DNA from: a virus
Virus record (IMG/VR): IMGVR_UViG_3300031825_000040
Coordinates: 1 to 40,005 of that record
Length of the DNA: 40,005 nucleotides
Reading direction: 5' to 3' (one strand)
The notes under the pieces are model-generated. The model did no database searches. It was given only the letters and a program-made list of their open reading frames with translations, and was not told the origin of the DNA. The position numbers were made by a program, and so were the translations under genes. Below are positions 1 to 7,347 of the stretch, piece by piece. Numbering within the stretch: the stretch's first letter is position 1; every line of letters starts with the position of its first letter.

Positions 1-70
1 AATCCTCGGGGCGGACGACTTTGCCGAGGTTGGCGCGCTCCAGTGCGTCAATGTCGATGTTGTCAGGCAT
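1..70 (-). CDS. Partial phage protein (N-terminus only)
   Basis: Only the first 23 codons are inside the window, beginning MPDNIDIDALERANLGKVVR and running off the left edge. The ATG overlaps the stop codon of the gene upstream (ATGCCTGA), and a purine-rich GGGGGA lies just before it, so it is translationally coupled and belongs to the same leftward operon. Too little is visible to assign a family. Confidence 0.55.
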   Translation of the reverse strand, partial: MPDNIDIDALERANLGKVVRPED

Positions 71-1619
71 GGCTATCCCCCTTGGCGATTGCGGCGTCCT
101 TCTGCTTGGCGCGGATGTCGCGCTCCAACTCGGCAAGGATCAGGGCGCCAGCGCGCTCCAGGTTGCGCCGGCGGTCCTTCGGCTTCCACCACTCCATATC
201 CCAGGGCCACATTGCGAGGATATGGTGTGGTGTGCCGCCGGCGCCGGAATCTTGCATTACCGAGGCATCTGGGCCGTCAAGCGCGGCCGCGGCAGCATAG
301 GTGGCAGCAGCTTGGGCGAGTTGCCCATCTGCGTGCTCGTCGTCATGCTCCGGCGTCCAGCCTTCCTCCGCGATTTGGCGGCGGCGCTCCCGCACCACGG
401 CGCGCCATGCCTCCAGCGCGTGGCGCGGCAGCTCGGTGGGCTGCTCTGCGGCCAGGACCGCCTCGCCAGCAGGCGTCAGCGACCACATGGCGGGGGCGCG
501 CTGGATGCGGGAAAGAAATCCAACGGTGGTCAGCGCGTCAAGCCAGTGTCGGCCAATATCGCAGCCCTCATCGTCTGCCGCGCACGCTTCAAACCGCTCC
601 AGCTTCTCGCGGATCAGCGTCAGCGCCTTGGCGCTCGGTTGCTCTGCGGCCAGGAGGGTGCGGGCGAATGCGATAACCGATTCACCTTCACGGTCGGTAT
701 CCCAATTCATGAACCGCTGCGCTATTTCGTGGATCCGCTCATCCGTCAGCGCCTTGGCGCTCGGTTGCGGGGCGGCGCTACGCGCGTGGGCGATGGCATC
801 CAGGCAGGCATTCCAGCCGATGCGAAAGTCCACCGACTGTTCGTAGTGCCCGGCCATATCGCCGGCCGTTTTGAAAAAATCGTAGGCGTTCGTCACCAAG
901 TCGCCCGCCGCCAGGATGCCGTCCAGCGCTGCCGAGGCGCGCCGGGCATCTGCCAGGATGTCGCCTGTATCCAGGCCGGTGTCGATCTTGTTGATCAGCT
1001 CGTACAGGGCTTGCTCGTAGGGCAGCGTGGGTTCAGGCGGCGCGGCAGGCGATGCGCTCGCTTCCTCCATGATGCTTCGCGCTGCTGCATACAGGCGCTT
1101 CATCAGCGCCTCGTGCTCATCTGGGCTATTCGGTTCCAGGTGCCACTGAATAGCCTTGGCGGCGTCCCACAGCAGCCGTGCGATGTCGCTTTCCGGCGCA
1201 GGCGATGCGCTCGGCGCAAGGGCGGCGGCCCCTGCTGCTTCGGCTCGTTGGATCGCCGCATCGCGCTGGTAGCGCATGCTCAGGCATTCGCGCTCGGCTT
1301 CCTCCAGCGCGTGCGCCCATCCGCCTACCGGCTCCGCCTGTTGCGCGCCGGCGCTCGGCTCGCCAAAAGAGCGGTTGGCCTCGGCGGCGCGCTTCATCAC
1401 ATCGGCGCTTACCCCGGCGATGCGCGTAATGGGCGGCTTGCAACCCGAGAAATCATCGCCCGGCGGGGCCGGCGGCACGGGGGCGGCAGCGAGCGCAGCG
1501 GGCCATACCGGATCGTCCCGCCTGATCGCGTCGCTTATCGCGTAGATGATGTCTTGTGTCGCTTCCACCGGCACCAGCCGCCAGCCGTCCGGAATTTCCG
1601 GATAGTTCGGATTATTCAT
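63..1619 (-). CDS. Large conserved phage protein
   Basis: This 518-residue protein begins MNNPNYPEIPDGWRLVPVEA, a start often seen in phage accessory proteins of leftward early operons, and an AAGGAG site sits 7 bases before the ATG. The centre is Ala/Pro-rich and looks like linker. The best-defined part is the C-terminal ~100 residues: an ERRRQIAEEGW..EHDDEH block followed by WPWDMEWW-KPKDRRRNLERAGALILAELER. I know this charged/aromatic block as a recurring stand-alone domain of phage proteins without a proven function. The gene overlaps the stop of the preceding gene by 8 bp. No signal peptide or membrane segment is visible. Function unknown. Confidence 0.7.
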   Translation of the reverse strand: MNNPNYPEIPDGWRLVPVEATQDIIYAISDAIRRDDPVWPAALAAAPVPPAPPGDDFSGCKPPITRIAGVSADVMKRAAEANRSFGEPSAGAQQAEPVGGWAHALEEAERECLSMRYQRDAAIQRAEAAGAAALAPSASPAPESDIARLLWDAAKAIQWHLEPNSPDEHEALMKRLYAAARSIMEEASASPAAPPEPTLPYEQALYELINKIDTGLDTGDILADARRASAALDGILAAGDLVTNAYDFFKTAGDMAGHYEQSVDFRIGWNACLDAIAHARSAAPQPSAKALTDERIHEIAQRFMNWDTDREGESVIAFARTLLAAEQPSAKALTLIREKLERFEACAADDEGCDIGRHWLDALTTVGFLSRIQRAPAMWSLTPAGEAVLAAEQPTELPRHALEAWRAVVRERRRQIAEEGWTPEHDDEHADGQLAQAAATYAAAAALDGPDASVMQDSGAGGTPHHILAMWPWDMEWWKPKDRRRNLERAGALILAELERDIRAKQKDAAIAKGDSHA

Positions 1620-2862
1620 GGCTGGCTCCTTGGGTGGAGAGCGCAGCCCGGGTGTCGCACTCGATGCAGTAGAGTTGCAGCAGATCATCCACCACGGCAG
1701 TGTCGCCAGCGTACCAGCGGCGTCCCAACTCGGTCAGATGGTCATGGAGCTGGCGCATCATCTCGGCCAGCGCTGGCTCCTTGATGCCATGCATGAGCGC
1801 CCCGCGCGCCTGCTTGAGCAGGCCGGAGTAGTCCACGCGCATGCCCTGATGGTCTTTCGCGAGCAGCGGCGCGGCCGGAGCTGCCTGGGCTGCTGGCTGC
1901 GGGGTGGCGTAGAGCGGATGCGTGCCGCTCGGCATATCGAAAGCTGCGCTCTCGGGATGCCATTCGTGTAGCGCCCCGTTGACGACCAGTTTTCCCACCT
2001 GCCGCGCATCCTCGCCGGCCTGCTGCGGGATGGCGTAGTAGGCTGTCATGCCAGGGCCGGCTTCCTTATTCAGCATGGCTCCAATGCCAGCCAAACGGTG
2101 GTCTGCCAGACGAGCTACATCCGCATCGCTGACATAGAAGGCCGGGATCGGCTGCGCATCCTCTCTGGCCTGCGGCGCGGCCACCACCAGCGGATCGCCC
2201 ATGCCGGCAGCGTAGGCATCCCTGGCACGCTGCTTGTCGCCCTTGCCGGCTGGGTCGTAGTCGCTGAACCAGGACTCGAACGAAGAATTGCCGACGTGCA
2301 GGCCCGGCGTGCTGTCGTGATATTGCGGCGCGGCACCGTAGCGGGACAGCCGTTCGACCGCATCCGCCCAGTCGTCGGCGCGCTGCGCAAGTTCGAGTCG
2401 CCGCTTGGCATATTCTTCACCCGGCACGAGATCGCTGCGCCGGCCGTCGGTCCAAGAGCGATTGAAATCCGCCTCTTCCCTCAAGTAGGCGACCAAGGAG
2501 GCCAGTGCATGGCCAGCGGTGTCGCTCGGCTGGGCCTGCGGCGTGGCCTGGGCGGCAGGGATGCCAAGCACATCGCGCGCCGCCTCCAGCGCCTCTCGTG
2601 GCGACAGCAGCCGCTCCGAATATCCGCGGCATTCCCCGAAGCACTGCCATGCCAGGGCTTGTGCGAGATCGCGCAGGACTGTGGCGTTCTGAGCCGGCCG
2701 TGCATCCTTTCCAGCGCTGGGCACCCAGCAGTCAGGGCACGGCACGCTATCTTCACCGGGGGCGTAGTAGCTCGGGCCGCCGATCATGCCATTACCGCGG
2801 CAGGTGGGGCAGTCCGGCACCGGGATGGCGCTCAGAGCGGCTTGCTTCTGTTCTTCGCTCAT
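1612..2862 (-). CDS. Phage protein with N-terminal Cys4 zinc-ribbon-like motif
   Basis: A 416-residue protein. Residues ~18-46 carry CPTC...CPDC, a spacing that could hold one zinc ion, preceded by a short acidic N-terminus. Further in are ESWFSDYDPAGKGDKQRARD and a SGTHPLYATPQP segment, both typical of modular phage proteins of unknown role. These joined blocks suggest a chimera of several small domains separated by Ala/Pro/Gln linkers. It lies in the leftward operon directly downstream of a 39-residue membrane peptide and overlaps the start of the next gene. Function unknown; the metal-binding assignment rests only on cysteine spacing. Confidence 0.7.
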   Translation of the reverse strand: MSEEQKQAALSAIPVPDCPTCRGNGMIGGPSYYAPGEDSVPCPDCWVPSAGKDARPAQNATVLRDLAQALAWQCFGECRGYSERLLSPREALEAARDVLGIPAAQATPQAQPSDTAGHALASLVAYLREEADFNRSWTDGRRSDLVPGEEYAKRRLELAQRADDWADAVERLSRYGAAPQYHDSTPGLHVGNSSFESWFSDYDPAGKGDKQRARDAYAAGMGDPLVVAAPQAREDAQPIPAFYVSDADVARLADHRLAGIGAMLNKEAGPGMTAYYAIPQQAGEDARQVGKLVVNGALHEWHPESAAFDMPSGTHPLYATPQPAAQAAPAAPLLAKDHQGMRVDYSGLLKQARGALMHGIKEPALAEMMRQLHDHLTELGRRWYAGDTAVVDDLLQLYCIECDTRAALSTQGASHE

Positions 2863-2863
2863 C

Positions 2864-2983
2864 TCAAGATTCCTCTTTCGTGCTGATCGCCTTACAGATC
2901 AGCCTGTAGTTCCCATAGGCCCCGCCCAAAAAGGCCACGATATGGGCGAGGGCGGTGATCGTCAGGACGGCAACTGGTGTCAT
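2864..2983 (-). CDS. 39-aa single-pass membrane peptide
   Basis: A short gene encoding MTPVAVLTITALAHIVAFLG and then a basic/polar tail ending KAISTKEES. Residues 3-24 are hydrophobic enough for one transmembrane helix. Its ATG overlaps the stop of the reverse-transcriptase fusion gene in an ATGA junction, and it ends one base before the next gene, so it fits the coupled operon exactly. Role unknown; its position gives no direct hint beyond co-expression. Confidence 0.55.
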   Translation of the reverse strand: MTPVAVLTITALAHIVAFLGGAYGNYRLICKAISTKEES

Positions 2984-3717
2984 TTGGCGGCCTCAGCAGC
3001 CATTGCAGTAGAGCGCCGATATGCCTTGGTCAGGCCAAAATCGACGGCATGCCCGCGGTAGCGGATGATCTTCGTCAGGCGCGCGCGGTCGGCATGGCTA
3101 CCAGTCGCCTGCCGCAGCAGGCCGAGGTAGCTGTTCGCCGCGGCATGCACCTCATGTGCCTCTATCTGCGAGAGGCGCTGCGCGCCGACGTTGACGGTGC
3201 GGCGGCGGGTGGTACGCACCCACGGGCGGATGACCTGGCCGACGAAGTCGATGCCACGGCTCACCGGCTGCAGGATGGTCTTCGTCGGGTTCAGCCGCGC
3301 GCCGAGCCGGCGCGGCAGGAACGCCTCGATGTCATCGTGCGCAGCCTTGAGCCATTGGGGCGATTCGTGTAGCAGCAGGAAGTCGTCGACGTAGCGGATG
3401 TAGTGCCGCGCGCCGAGGACATGCTTTGCGTGCTGGTCGAGCACGTCGAGATAGACGTTGGCAAAGAACTGGCTGCTCAGGTTGCCGATGGGTAGGCCGC
3501 GGTGCGTAGGCTGGTTCAGCAAGCGCTTATGCGGTGGCACGAGCGCCATGAGCGCCGGCGGCGCCTGCATGATCACGTCTTGGCGCGGGTCATGCATCAG
3601 CACCATGTCGCCCAACTGCGCTTTGTGGTCGCGTGGCATGTTGCGGGCGAGATCCATCACGACATCGAAGAGGTCGTACGCTGCCTTGTATATGGACGTT
3701 TCGGTATGCAGGCCCAT
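2980..3717 (-). pseudogene. DGR Avd-reverse transcriptase fusion, internally deleted
   Basis: One 245-codon open frame joins two unrelated parts. Residues 1 to ~37 (MGLHTETSIYKAAYDLF..., then NMPRDHKAQLG) match the start of the four-helix-bundle Avd accessory protein of diversity-generating retroelements. From ~38 on the sequence is a DGR-type reverse transcriptase starting just before motif 4: GLPIGNLSSQ at 74-83, the catalytic YVDD at 109-112, the LNPTKT motif near 142-147 and an FVGQVIRPW block. Reverse-transcriptase motifs 1-3, including the first catalytic aspartate, are absent, as are about 80 residues of Avd. Family members are usually 350-450 residues for the polymerase alone. An in-frame deletion from inside avd to inside the polymerase gene explains this and would also have removed a template repeat lying between them. 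It is read with the three target genes immediately upstream. Catalysis is unlikely, though the frame is open and could still be translated. Confidence 0.8.
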
Positions 3718-3735
3718 GGCTAAATCATTGAATGA

Positions 3736-4221
3736 CTAAAGGGATAATCTGCGGACGGCCCGAGCGCGAAACTCGAGGTCCTTGCGGTAGTCGTTCTGGT
3801 CGCCATCGCCAAAGTCCTGGCCCCACGCGTCGTCGGAGTAGCTCTCGGACTGCTCGCCAGACCAGTACCAGGCGCCCTGGAATTCCTCCTTCAGGTTGGC
3901 GTACAGGAGGGACTGCTCTCGGCGCGTCGGCAACTCACCGCCGATCGTAGTGGCCCATACCTTGGCGTCATCCCACGAGACATCCTCGGCCTCTCCATCG
4001 AGCAGAATCAGGTGATAGCTGGGCTCGCCGTCCTTGCCAAGGATCAGGCCGGCGTAGCGTTCACCCGGGCGGAGCGCCGCCAGCGTGATGGGCTCGGGCA
4101 GAGACGCTGGCGCCGGCGTGCCGAGCGCGGTGGCCAGCCAGTTCTTCACGATGACTTCCCTGGGAATGAGGACTTGTGCACCACCGACCTCGACGGACAC
4201 ACTCTCTGCGATTTGCGTCAT
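3736..4221 (-). CDS. DGR target protein 1 (DUF1566/C-type-lectin-like)
   Basis: A 161-residue protein (start chosen at MTQIAESV, preceded by GGAGCAAGCA; an upstream ATG would add four residues). The middle (RYAGLILGKDGEPSYHLILL) and the LPTRREQSLLYAN segment precede a C-terminal YWSGEQSESYS...FRARAVRR, the formylglycine-enzyme-like/C-type-lectin fold typical of DGR targets. The last 39 codons form a variable region equal in length to those of the two paralogues upstream. Asp/Asn-rich residues here replace Tyr/Phe-rich ones in target 2 at the same sites. No signal peptide is seen. It lies 18 bp upstream of the avd-RT fusion, the normal DGR order. Its ligand is unknown. Confidence 0.8.
   Translation of the reverse strand: MTQIAESVSVEVGGAQVLIPREVIVKNWLATALGTPAPASLPEPITLAALRPGERYAGLILGKDGEPSYHLILLDGEAEDVSWDDAKVWATTIGGELPTRREQSLLYANLKEEFQGAWYWSGEQSESYSDDAWGQDFGDGDQNDYRKDLEFRARAVRRLSL
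3751..3867 (-). repeat. DGR variable region VR1
   Basis: A 117-bp segment at the 3' end of target gene 1. It matches VR2 (4295-4411) and VR3 (4778-4894) without indels. The GC-rich end (gcggacggcccgagcgcg on the plus strand) is identical in all three copies and is the candidate initiation-of-mutagenic-homing region. Within the 34 codons from CAG TCC GAG to the end, differences fall only in first or second codon positions. Confidence 0.85.
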
Positions 4222-4276
4222 TGCTTGCTCCATGCGTTTTCGAAATGGAAGGCCGCTACGCAGCTGAATGATTGAA

Positions 4277-4690
4277 TTACTGAGCAGCTACCCTGCGGAC
4301 GGCCCGAGCGCGAAACTCGCCGTTCTCGGGGTAGAAGCTCTGGTAGCCATAGCCAAAGTACTGGAACCACGCGTAGCCGGAGGAGCTCTCGGACTGCTTG
4401 TTGGACCAGTAATAGTCCCGCTTGAACTCATTCGGTCGGTTCGCGCGGAGCAGGCATTGCTCGGCTGGCGTGGGGAGGTCGCCGCCCACTGAGGCCGCCC
4501 ATTCCATGGCTTTCTTCCACGTCTTGGAGACGTCGCCGGGGAGCAGGATCACGTGGTATCCAGCTCCGCCTTCATCGCCAAGAAAATGGCCGCCATAGAT
4601 CTCGCCGGCTGCAAGCGAGAGTGTGATTCCAGCGATTACCACCGTCGTTGCAATGGCCTCGGCTGCCGTATTTTCAGCAAGCTGCGTCAT
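4277..4690 (-). CDS. DGR target protein 2 (DUF1566/C-type-lectin-like)
   Basis: A 137-residue paralogue of target 1, starting MTQLAENTAAE behind GGAGCAAAAA. It shares the pattern G.IYGGHFLGDEGGAGYHVILL, then WAASVGGDLPTPAEQ, then YYWSNKQSESSS and FRARAVRR. The variable sites are dominated by Tyr, Phe and Gly (YAWFQYFGYGYQSFY), a composition common in ligand-binding faces of diversified lectin folds. There is no secretion signal. It is separated from target 1 by 55 bp without a terminator, so the three targets are probably cotranscribed from the leftward promoter. Function is inferred from the retroelement context. Confidence 0.8.
   Translation of the reverse strand: MTQLAENTAAEAIATTVVIAGITLSLAAGEIYGGHFLGDEGGAGYHVILLPGDVSKTWKKAMEWAASVGGDLPTPAEQCLLRANRPNEFKRDYYWSNKQSESSSGYAWFQYFGYGYQSFYPENGEFRARAVRRVAAQ
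4295..4411 (-). repeat. DGR variable region VR2
   Basis: Second 117-bp copy, at the 3' end of target gene 2. It aligns without gaps to VR1 and VR3. Variable codons are TCC, GGC, TAC, TTC, TAC, TAT, TAC, AGC, TTC, TAC, CCC, GAG, AAC and GGC; the corresponding codons of VR1 and VR3 end in the same third base. Confidence 0.85.
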
Positions 4691-4756
4691 TTTTTGCTCC
4701 AGATAGTTGAGAGGCGAATGGCCGCTGGCGCGGCCAGAAATGGATGAAGGACTAAA

Positions 4757-5416
4757 TTACTGAATGACCAGCATGCTGCGGACGGCCCGAGCGCGAAACT
4801 CGTTGTCCTTGCGGCAGGTGCCCTGGGTGCCAGCGCCAAAGTACTGGAGCCACGCGGTGACGGAGTAGCTCTCGGACTGCGTCGATGTCCAGTAGTAGGA
4901 CTCGCCGTCGAAAGCCTCCATGCCGCCAGCCTGGAATGCGGCAGCAGTGGTCTGGGTCGGGTTGGTTTCCGTGTACGGATAGCCGGCCGGTACGCTGCTG
5001 GGGTTGTCGCCCGAGCGGTAGACGTAGTTGCTCTCGCTGGTCGGCTTGAGATTGCGATAGATGACTTCCTTCTCGTCGCGCGCCGGCAGGTACCAGTCGT
5101 GGAGTCCGTTGATTTGCAGGCCGAGAGCCCACTTGGCGATCTCGCTACCGGCTTCGGCCATCGCCATGGTATTGGCTCGGCCGTCGAAATAGCTCACGGC
5201 GCCGCCGACGCACGCGCGGGAGGAATTCCAGGCGATGTTGTCGTGCTCGCCGCCGTCCTTGGGCGACACGATGACGATGTGGACGCCGTTTGCCTTCCGG
5301 ATCTTGCCGGCATAGAAGCCGCCACCGATGGCATCGCCGGGCTGCAGCGCGTCGGCGGCCGCTTGGTTGATGGTGGTTTGCACTGCGCTCGATTCAACTG
5401 CAGTAACTGCGTTCAT
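4757..5416 (-). CDS. DGR target protein 3, longest paralogue (DUF1566)
   Basis: A 219-residue protein, taking the ATG at 5416 (MNAVTAVESS) because AGAGGATGATC gives it better ribosome-site spacing than the ATG two codons earlier. It is the most complete of the three targets: GDAIGGGFYAGKIR, HIVIVSPKDGGEH, a DWYLPARDEKEVIYRNLKP segment (a classic DUF1566 signature) and YYWTSTQSESYS...FRARAVRS at the end. The last 39 codons are a variable region. It lacks a signal peptide. Being the first target transcribed and nearest to family consensus, it may represent the ancestral target from which the shorter two were duplicated; that is inference. Confidence 0.8.
   Translation of the reverse strand: MNAVTAVESSAVQTTINQAAADALQPGDAIGGGFYAGKIRKANGVHIVIVSPKDGGEHDNIAWNSSRACVGGAVSYFDGRANTMAMAEAGSEIAKWALGLQINGLHDWYLPARDEKEVIYRNLKPTSESNYVYRSGDNPSSVPAGYPYTETNPTQTTAAAFQAGGMEAFDGESYYWTSTQSESYSVTAWLQYFGAGTQGTCRKDNEFRARAVRSMLVIQ
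4778..4894 (-). repeat. DGR variable region VR3
   Basis: Third 117-bp copy, at the 3' end of target gene 3. The constant frame (CAGTCCGAGAGC, GCGTGG, TTTGGC, GAGTTTCGCGCTCGGGCC) is identical to VR1 and VR2, while the codons between differ. The variable residues include Val, Thr, Leu, Ala, Gly and Cys, all reachable from AAC or AAT template codons by changing only the adenines. Confidence 0.85.
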
Positions 5417-5545
5417 GATCATCCTCTGGTATGGGTGTGTGGCACTGCAAAAGGGTCGGGTACTCGCGGCTTCCTGCACATGAGGGAGGTTTCCCGCGGT
5501 GTTTATGGACTTGGGGCTGTCCTGCCGCTTTCCCCGGTTGATCGG

Positions 5546-5860
5546 TTAGGCTGCGTCCTCCAGCGGGAAAAGCGTGGGGACGTTGTCGGGTTCGCCCACC
5601 AGTTGGCCTTCGATGTCGGACATCACCATCGCGCCGTCTGCGCGCATCCACATGACTCGGGTCTCGCCGTTGGGCCCGGCCCCACGGAAGAGGCGGATAG
5701 GATGGGCGAGGATTACCGCGCGCTCACCGTCCCATTTCGGATCTGCCACGGTAAGCGGGACGGCCTGCTTCATATAGGCAATTTCCAGCTCATCCATCTT
5801 GGCTACGTCGCTGCGGCGTGCAGCTCGCGCAGCCAGGCGTTTGATTTCATCGATGGTCAT
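5546..5860 (-). CDS. Small conserved phage protein
   Basis: A 104-residue protein beginning MTIDEIKRLAARAARRSD behind GAGGAAATCGTC. It has a helical, basic N-terminus and a region rich in short beta-type segments (RVMWMRADGAMVMSDIEGQLVGEP) ending with acidic residues. It lies just downstream of the sliding clamp and upstream of the DGR targets in the leftward operon. No recognised domain, catalytic motif or membrane segment. Function unknown. Confidence 0.6.
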   Translation of the reverse strand: MTIDEIKRLAARAARRSDVAKMDELEIAYMKQAVPLTVADPKWDGERAVILAHPIRLFRGAGPNGETRVMWMRADGAMVMSDIEGQLVGEPDNVPTLFPLEDAA

Positions 5861-5874
5861 GACGATTTCCTCGG

Positions 5875-6978
5875 TTACACGCGAAGGGCAGTGAGAATGC
5901 CGCGCCAGCTGCCGTCTTGCAGCAGGTACACGGCGAGATCCTTGCCTTGCTTGCTTGACCACGAGAGTGCAACGTCTTCCGTCTTTACCTGGGCAAGCAG
6001 TCGGAGCAGGTTCGGGCCGTCGAACGAGTTCTCCAGATGCGCCTCGTCGCTACGTGATGTGATCGGCAAATCGGCGTCGACGGACTGAGTCCCGTCTGTG
6101 ATCGTGATTGCGCAGTCCCGCCCGTCTTGCTCGAAGCGGATCACGCCCTTCTCGTCGAAGACTCGGTGCAGCGGGCAAACTTGCAGGAGGTCGTCGCGCG
6201 AGAAGGTGACGAACTCGTCAGGCTGCGGAATCATTCGGCGCCAGTCGAAATAGCGCATGCCCTGGTGTCCGCAGATAATGCGCACGCCACCTCGGCTAGC
6301 GACGACATGTCGCTCATGAATCTCGAAGCGTGATGCCCCTACCTTGGCGAGTAGGTCAGCGCTATCGGCAGGAATGCACACCCCAAACTCCGGCACGGAT
6401 GTACCGAATTCGATGGGCTCAACTGCGAGGCAATTTGCGGCGAGCATGTAGCTGTCGCATGCGACCATGTGAGCCGAATGGCCATCGCATTCGAGCCATA
6501 AATTTCGCAGGACCGGCTTGTCATGGCGAAATAGCCCAGCCACTGCGAACAGGACCGACGGGATCATGTCGGTGAGGCCATGCGCATCAAACACAGCAGA
6601 GGGCTTCCCATCGAGTTTGACCTCGGGGAAGTCCTCCCCCGGTAGCGCCGGAATCGTGAGACGGCAGGCGCCGGCACGCGCGATGACCTTCTTGTCTTGG
6701 GTGGTAAAGCGGATCGTCTCGGCAGTCATGCCTACGAGGGCATTCAGCTTGTCAGCCGGCAGGCAGATGTCGATCTTTCCCGTGCCGGCATCGATGTCCG
6801 CTGGAACCGTGGACTGAACTACCACATGAGCGTCGGAGCCCGTGAGGGTCAGACTGTCACCCTTTGCATGTGCCTGCAGGCGGATATGCGTGAGGATATG
6901 CATCGGAGACTTCGACGGCGCTGCCTGGCTTGCTGCTTTGAATGCTTCGCTCAGATGCTTTCGCGTGATGGTGAGCAT
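5875..6978 (-). CDS. dnaN-like: Phage-encoded DNA polymerase III beta sliding clamp
   Basis: The 367-residue length and overall pattern match the bacterial beta clamp, a ring that holds the replicative polymerase on DNA. The N-terminal domain begins MLTITRKHLSEAFKAASQA and contains LTGSDAHVVVQSTVPADI and KIDICLPADKLNALVG. The centre has CRLTIPALPGEDFPEV, equivalent to the clamp segment with a conserved P-x-L-x-x-x-D/E-F-P. The third domain is more diverged and ends WRGILTALRV rather than the usual MPMRL-type tail, so binding of host polymerase motifs may differ. The gene lies in the leftward early operon, away from the replication initiator in the rightward operon. I am confident of the fold; whether it replaces or poisons the host clamp is unknown. 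Confidence 0.85.
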   Translation of the reverse strand: MLTITRKHLSEAFKAASQAAPSKSPMHILTHIRLQAHAKGDSLTLTGSDAHVVVQSTVPADIDAGTGKIDICLPADKLNALVGMTAETIRFTTQDKKVIARAGACRLTIPALPGEDFPEVKLDGKPSAVFDAHGLTDMIPSVLFAVAGLFRHDKPVLRNLWLECDGHSAHMVACDSYMLAANCLAVEPIEFGTSVPEFGVCIPADSADLLAKVGASRFEIHERHVVASRGGVRIICGHQGMRYFDWRRMIPQPDEFVTFSRDDLLQVCPLHRVFDEKGVIRFEQDGRDCAITITDGTQSVDADLPITSRSDEAHLENSFDGPNLLRLLAQVKTEDVALSWSSKQGKDLAVYLLQDGSWRGILTALRV

Positions 6979-6979
6979 T

Positions 6980-7216
6980 TCACTTTCCGTTGAGTTCGCT
7001 GTCGGCCAGCTGGTCGCGCATCAGGATCAAGCTGGTATGCGCATCCTGTGCCGCTTGGGTATAGAACTTGCCGTGCTCAATAGCAGCATCGAGTGCCTGG
7101 ATCATGTCGAGCGCGGTATAGGGGCGACGGCTCTGTGCTGCCGGCTCCAGTCGTGAGCGCTCGGCGAAGGCGGCGTTCTCGGCCGCAGTGCGGGCGCGGA
7201 AGTCAGGGATGGTCAT
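6980..7216 (-). CDS. Small phage protein, helical
   Basis: A 78-residue protein starting MTIPDFRARTAAENAAFAER and ending DQLADSELNGK. It is largely helical and charged, with no cysteine or membrane segment. The ATG overlaps the end of the upstream 44-codon gene by 4 bp (ATGA-type), and the stop lies one base before the clamp gene start, so its translation is coupled within the operon. No family recognised. Confidence 0.55.
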   Translation of the reverse strand: MTIPDFRARTAAENAAFAERSRLEPAAQSRRPYTALDMIQALDAAIEHGKFYTQAAQDAHTSLILMRDQLADSELNGK

Positions 7217-7347
7217 ACCGACTTCACCTGAACGTTGCGAGCCCCACAGAGGGCGGCACGGTTGATCGCGCTGGCATGGGCATCCCACCAGGTCGGGAAG
7301 ACCCCGGTATAGGCGAGCTTGCGGTTGATGAAGATACGGAAGGTCAC
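7213..7347 (-). CDS. 44-aa phage protein, GTG start
   Basis: Encodes MTFRIFINRKLAYTGVFPTW followed by WDAHASAINRAALCGARNVQVKSV. The GTG start is chosen because GGAGGC lies four bases upstream and the GTG sits just beyond the previous coding end. It has a beta-strand-like N-terminus with an aromatic patch and a short helix. Small proteins of this style with an Arg/Lys-rich strand and a WDAH-type helix are common in leftward operons of betaproteobacterial phages, but I know no function. Confidence 0.55.
   Translation of the reverse strand: MTFRIFINRKLAYTGVFPTWWDAHASAINRAALCGARNVQVKSV

Noticed and set aside
21-1784. 587-codon plus-strand open frame
   Set aside because: It is antisense to the minus-strand operon, is Arg/Gly-rich with no family pattern, and arises from high GC content; the minus-strand frames carry ribosome sites and exact overlaps.
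2980-3717. Group II intron or retron reverse transcriptase
   Set aside because: No intron RNA domains or msr/msd hairpins flank it; the GLPIGNLSSQ/YVDD pattern, Avd start and adjacent variable-region genes point to a DGR.
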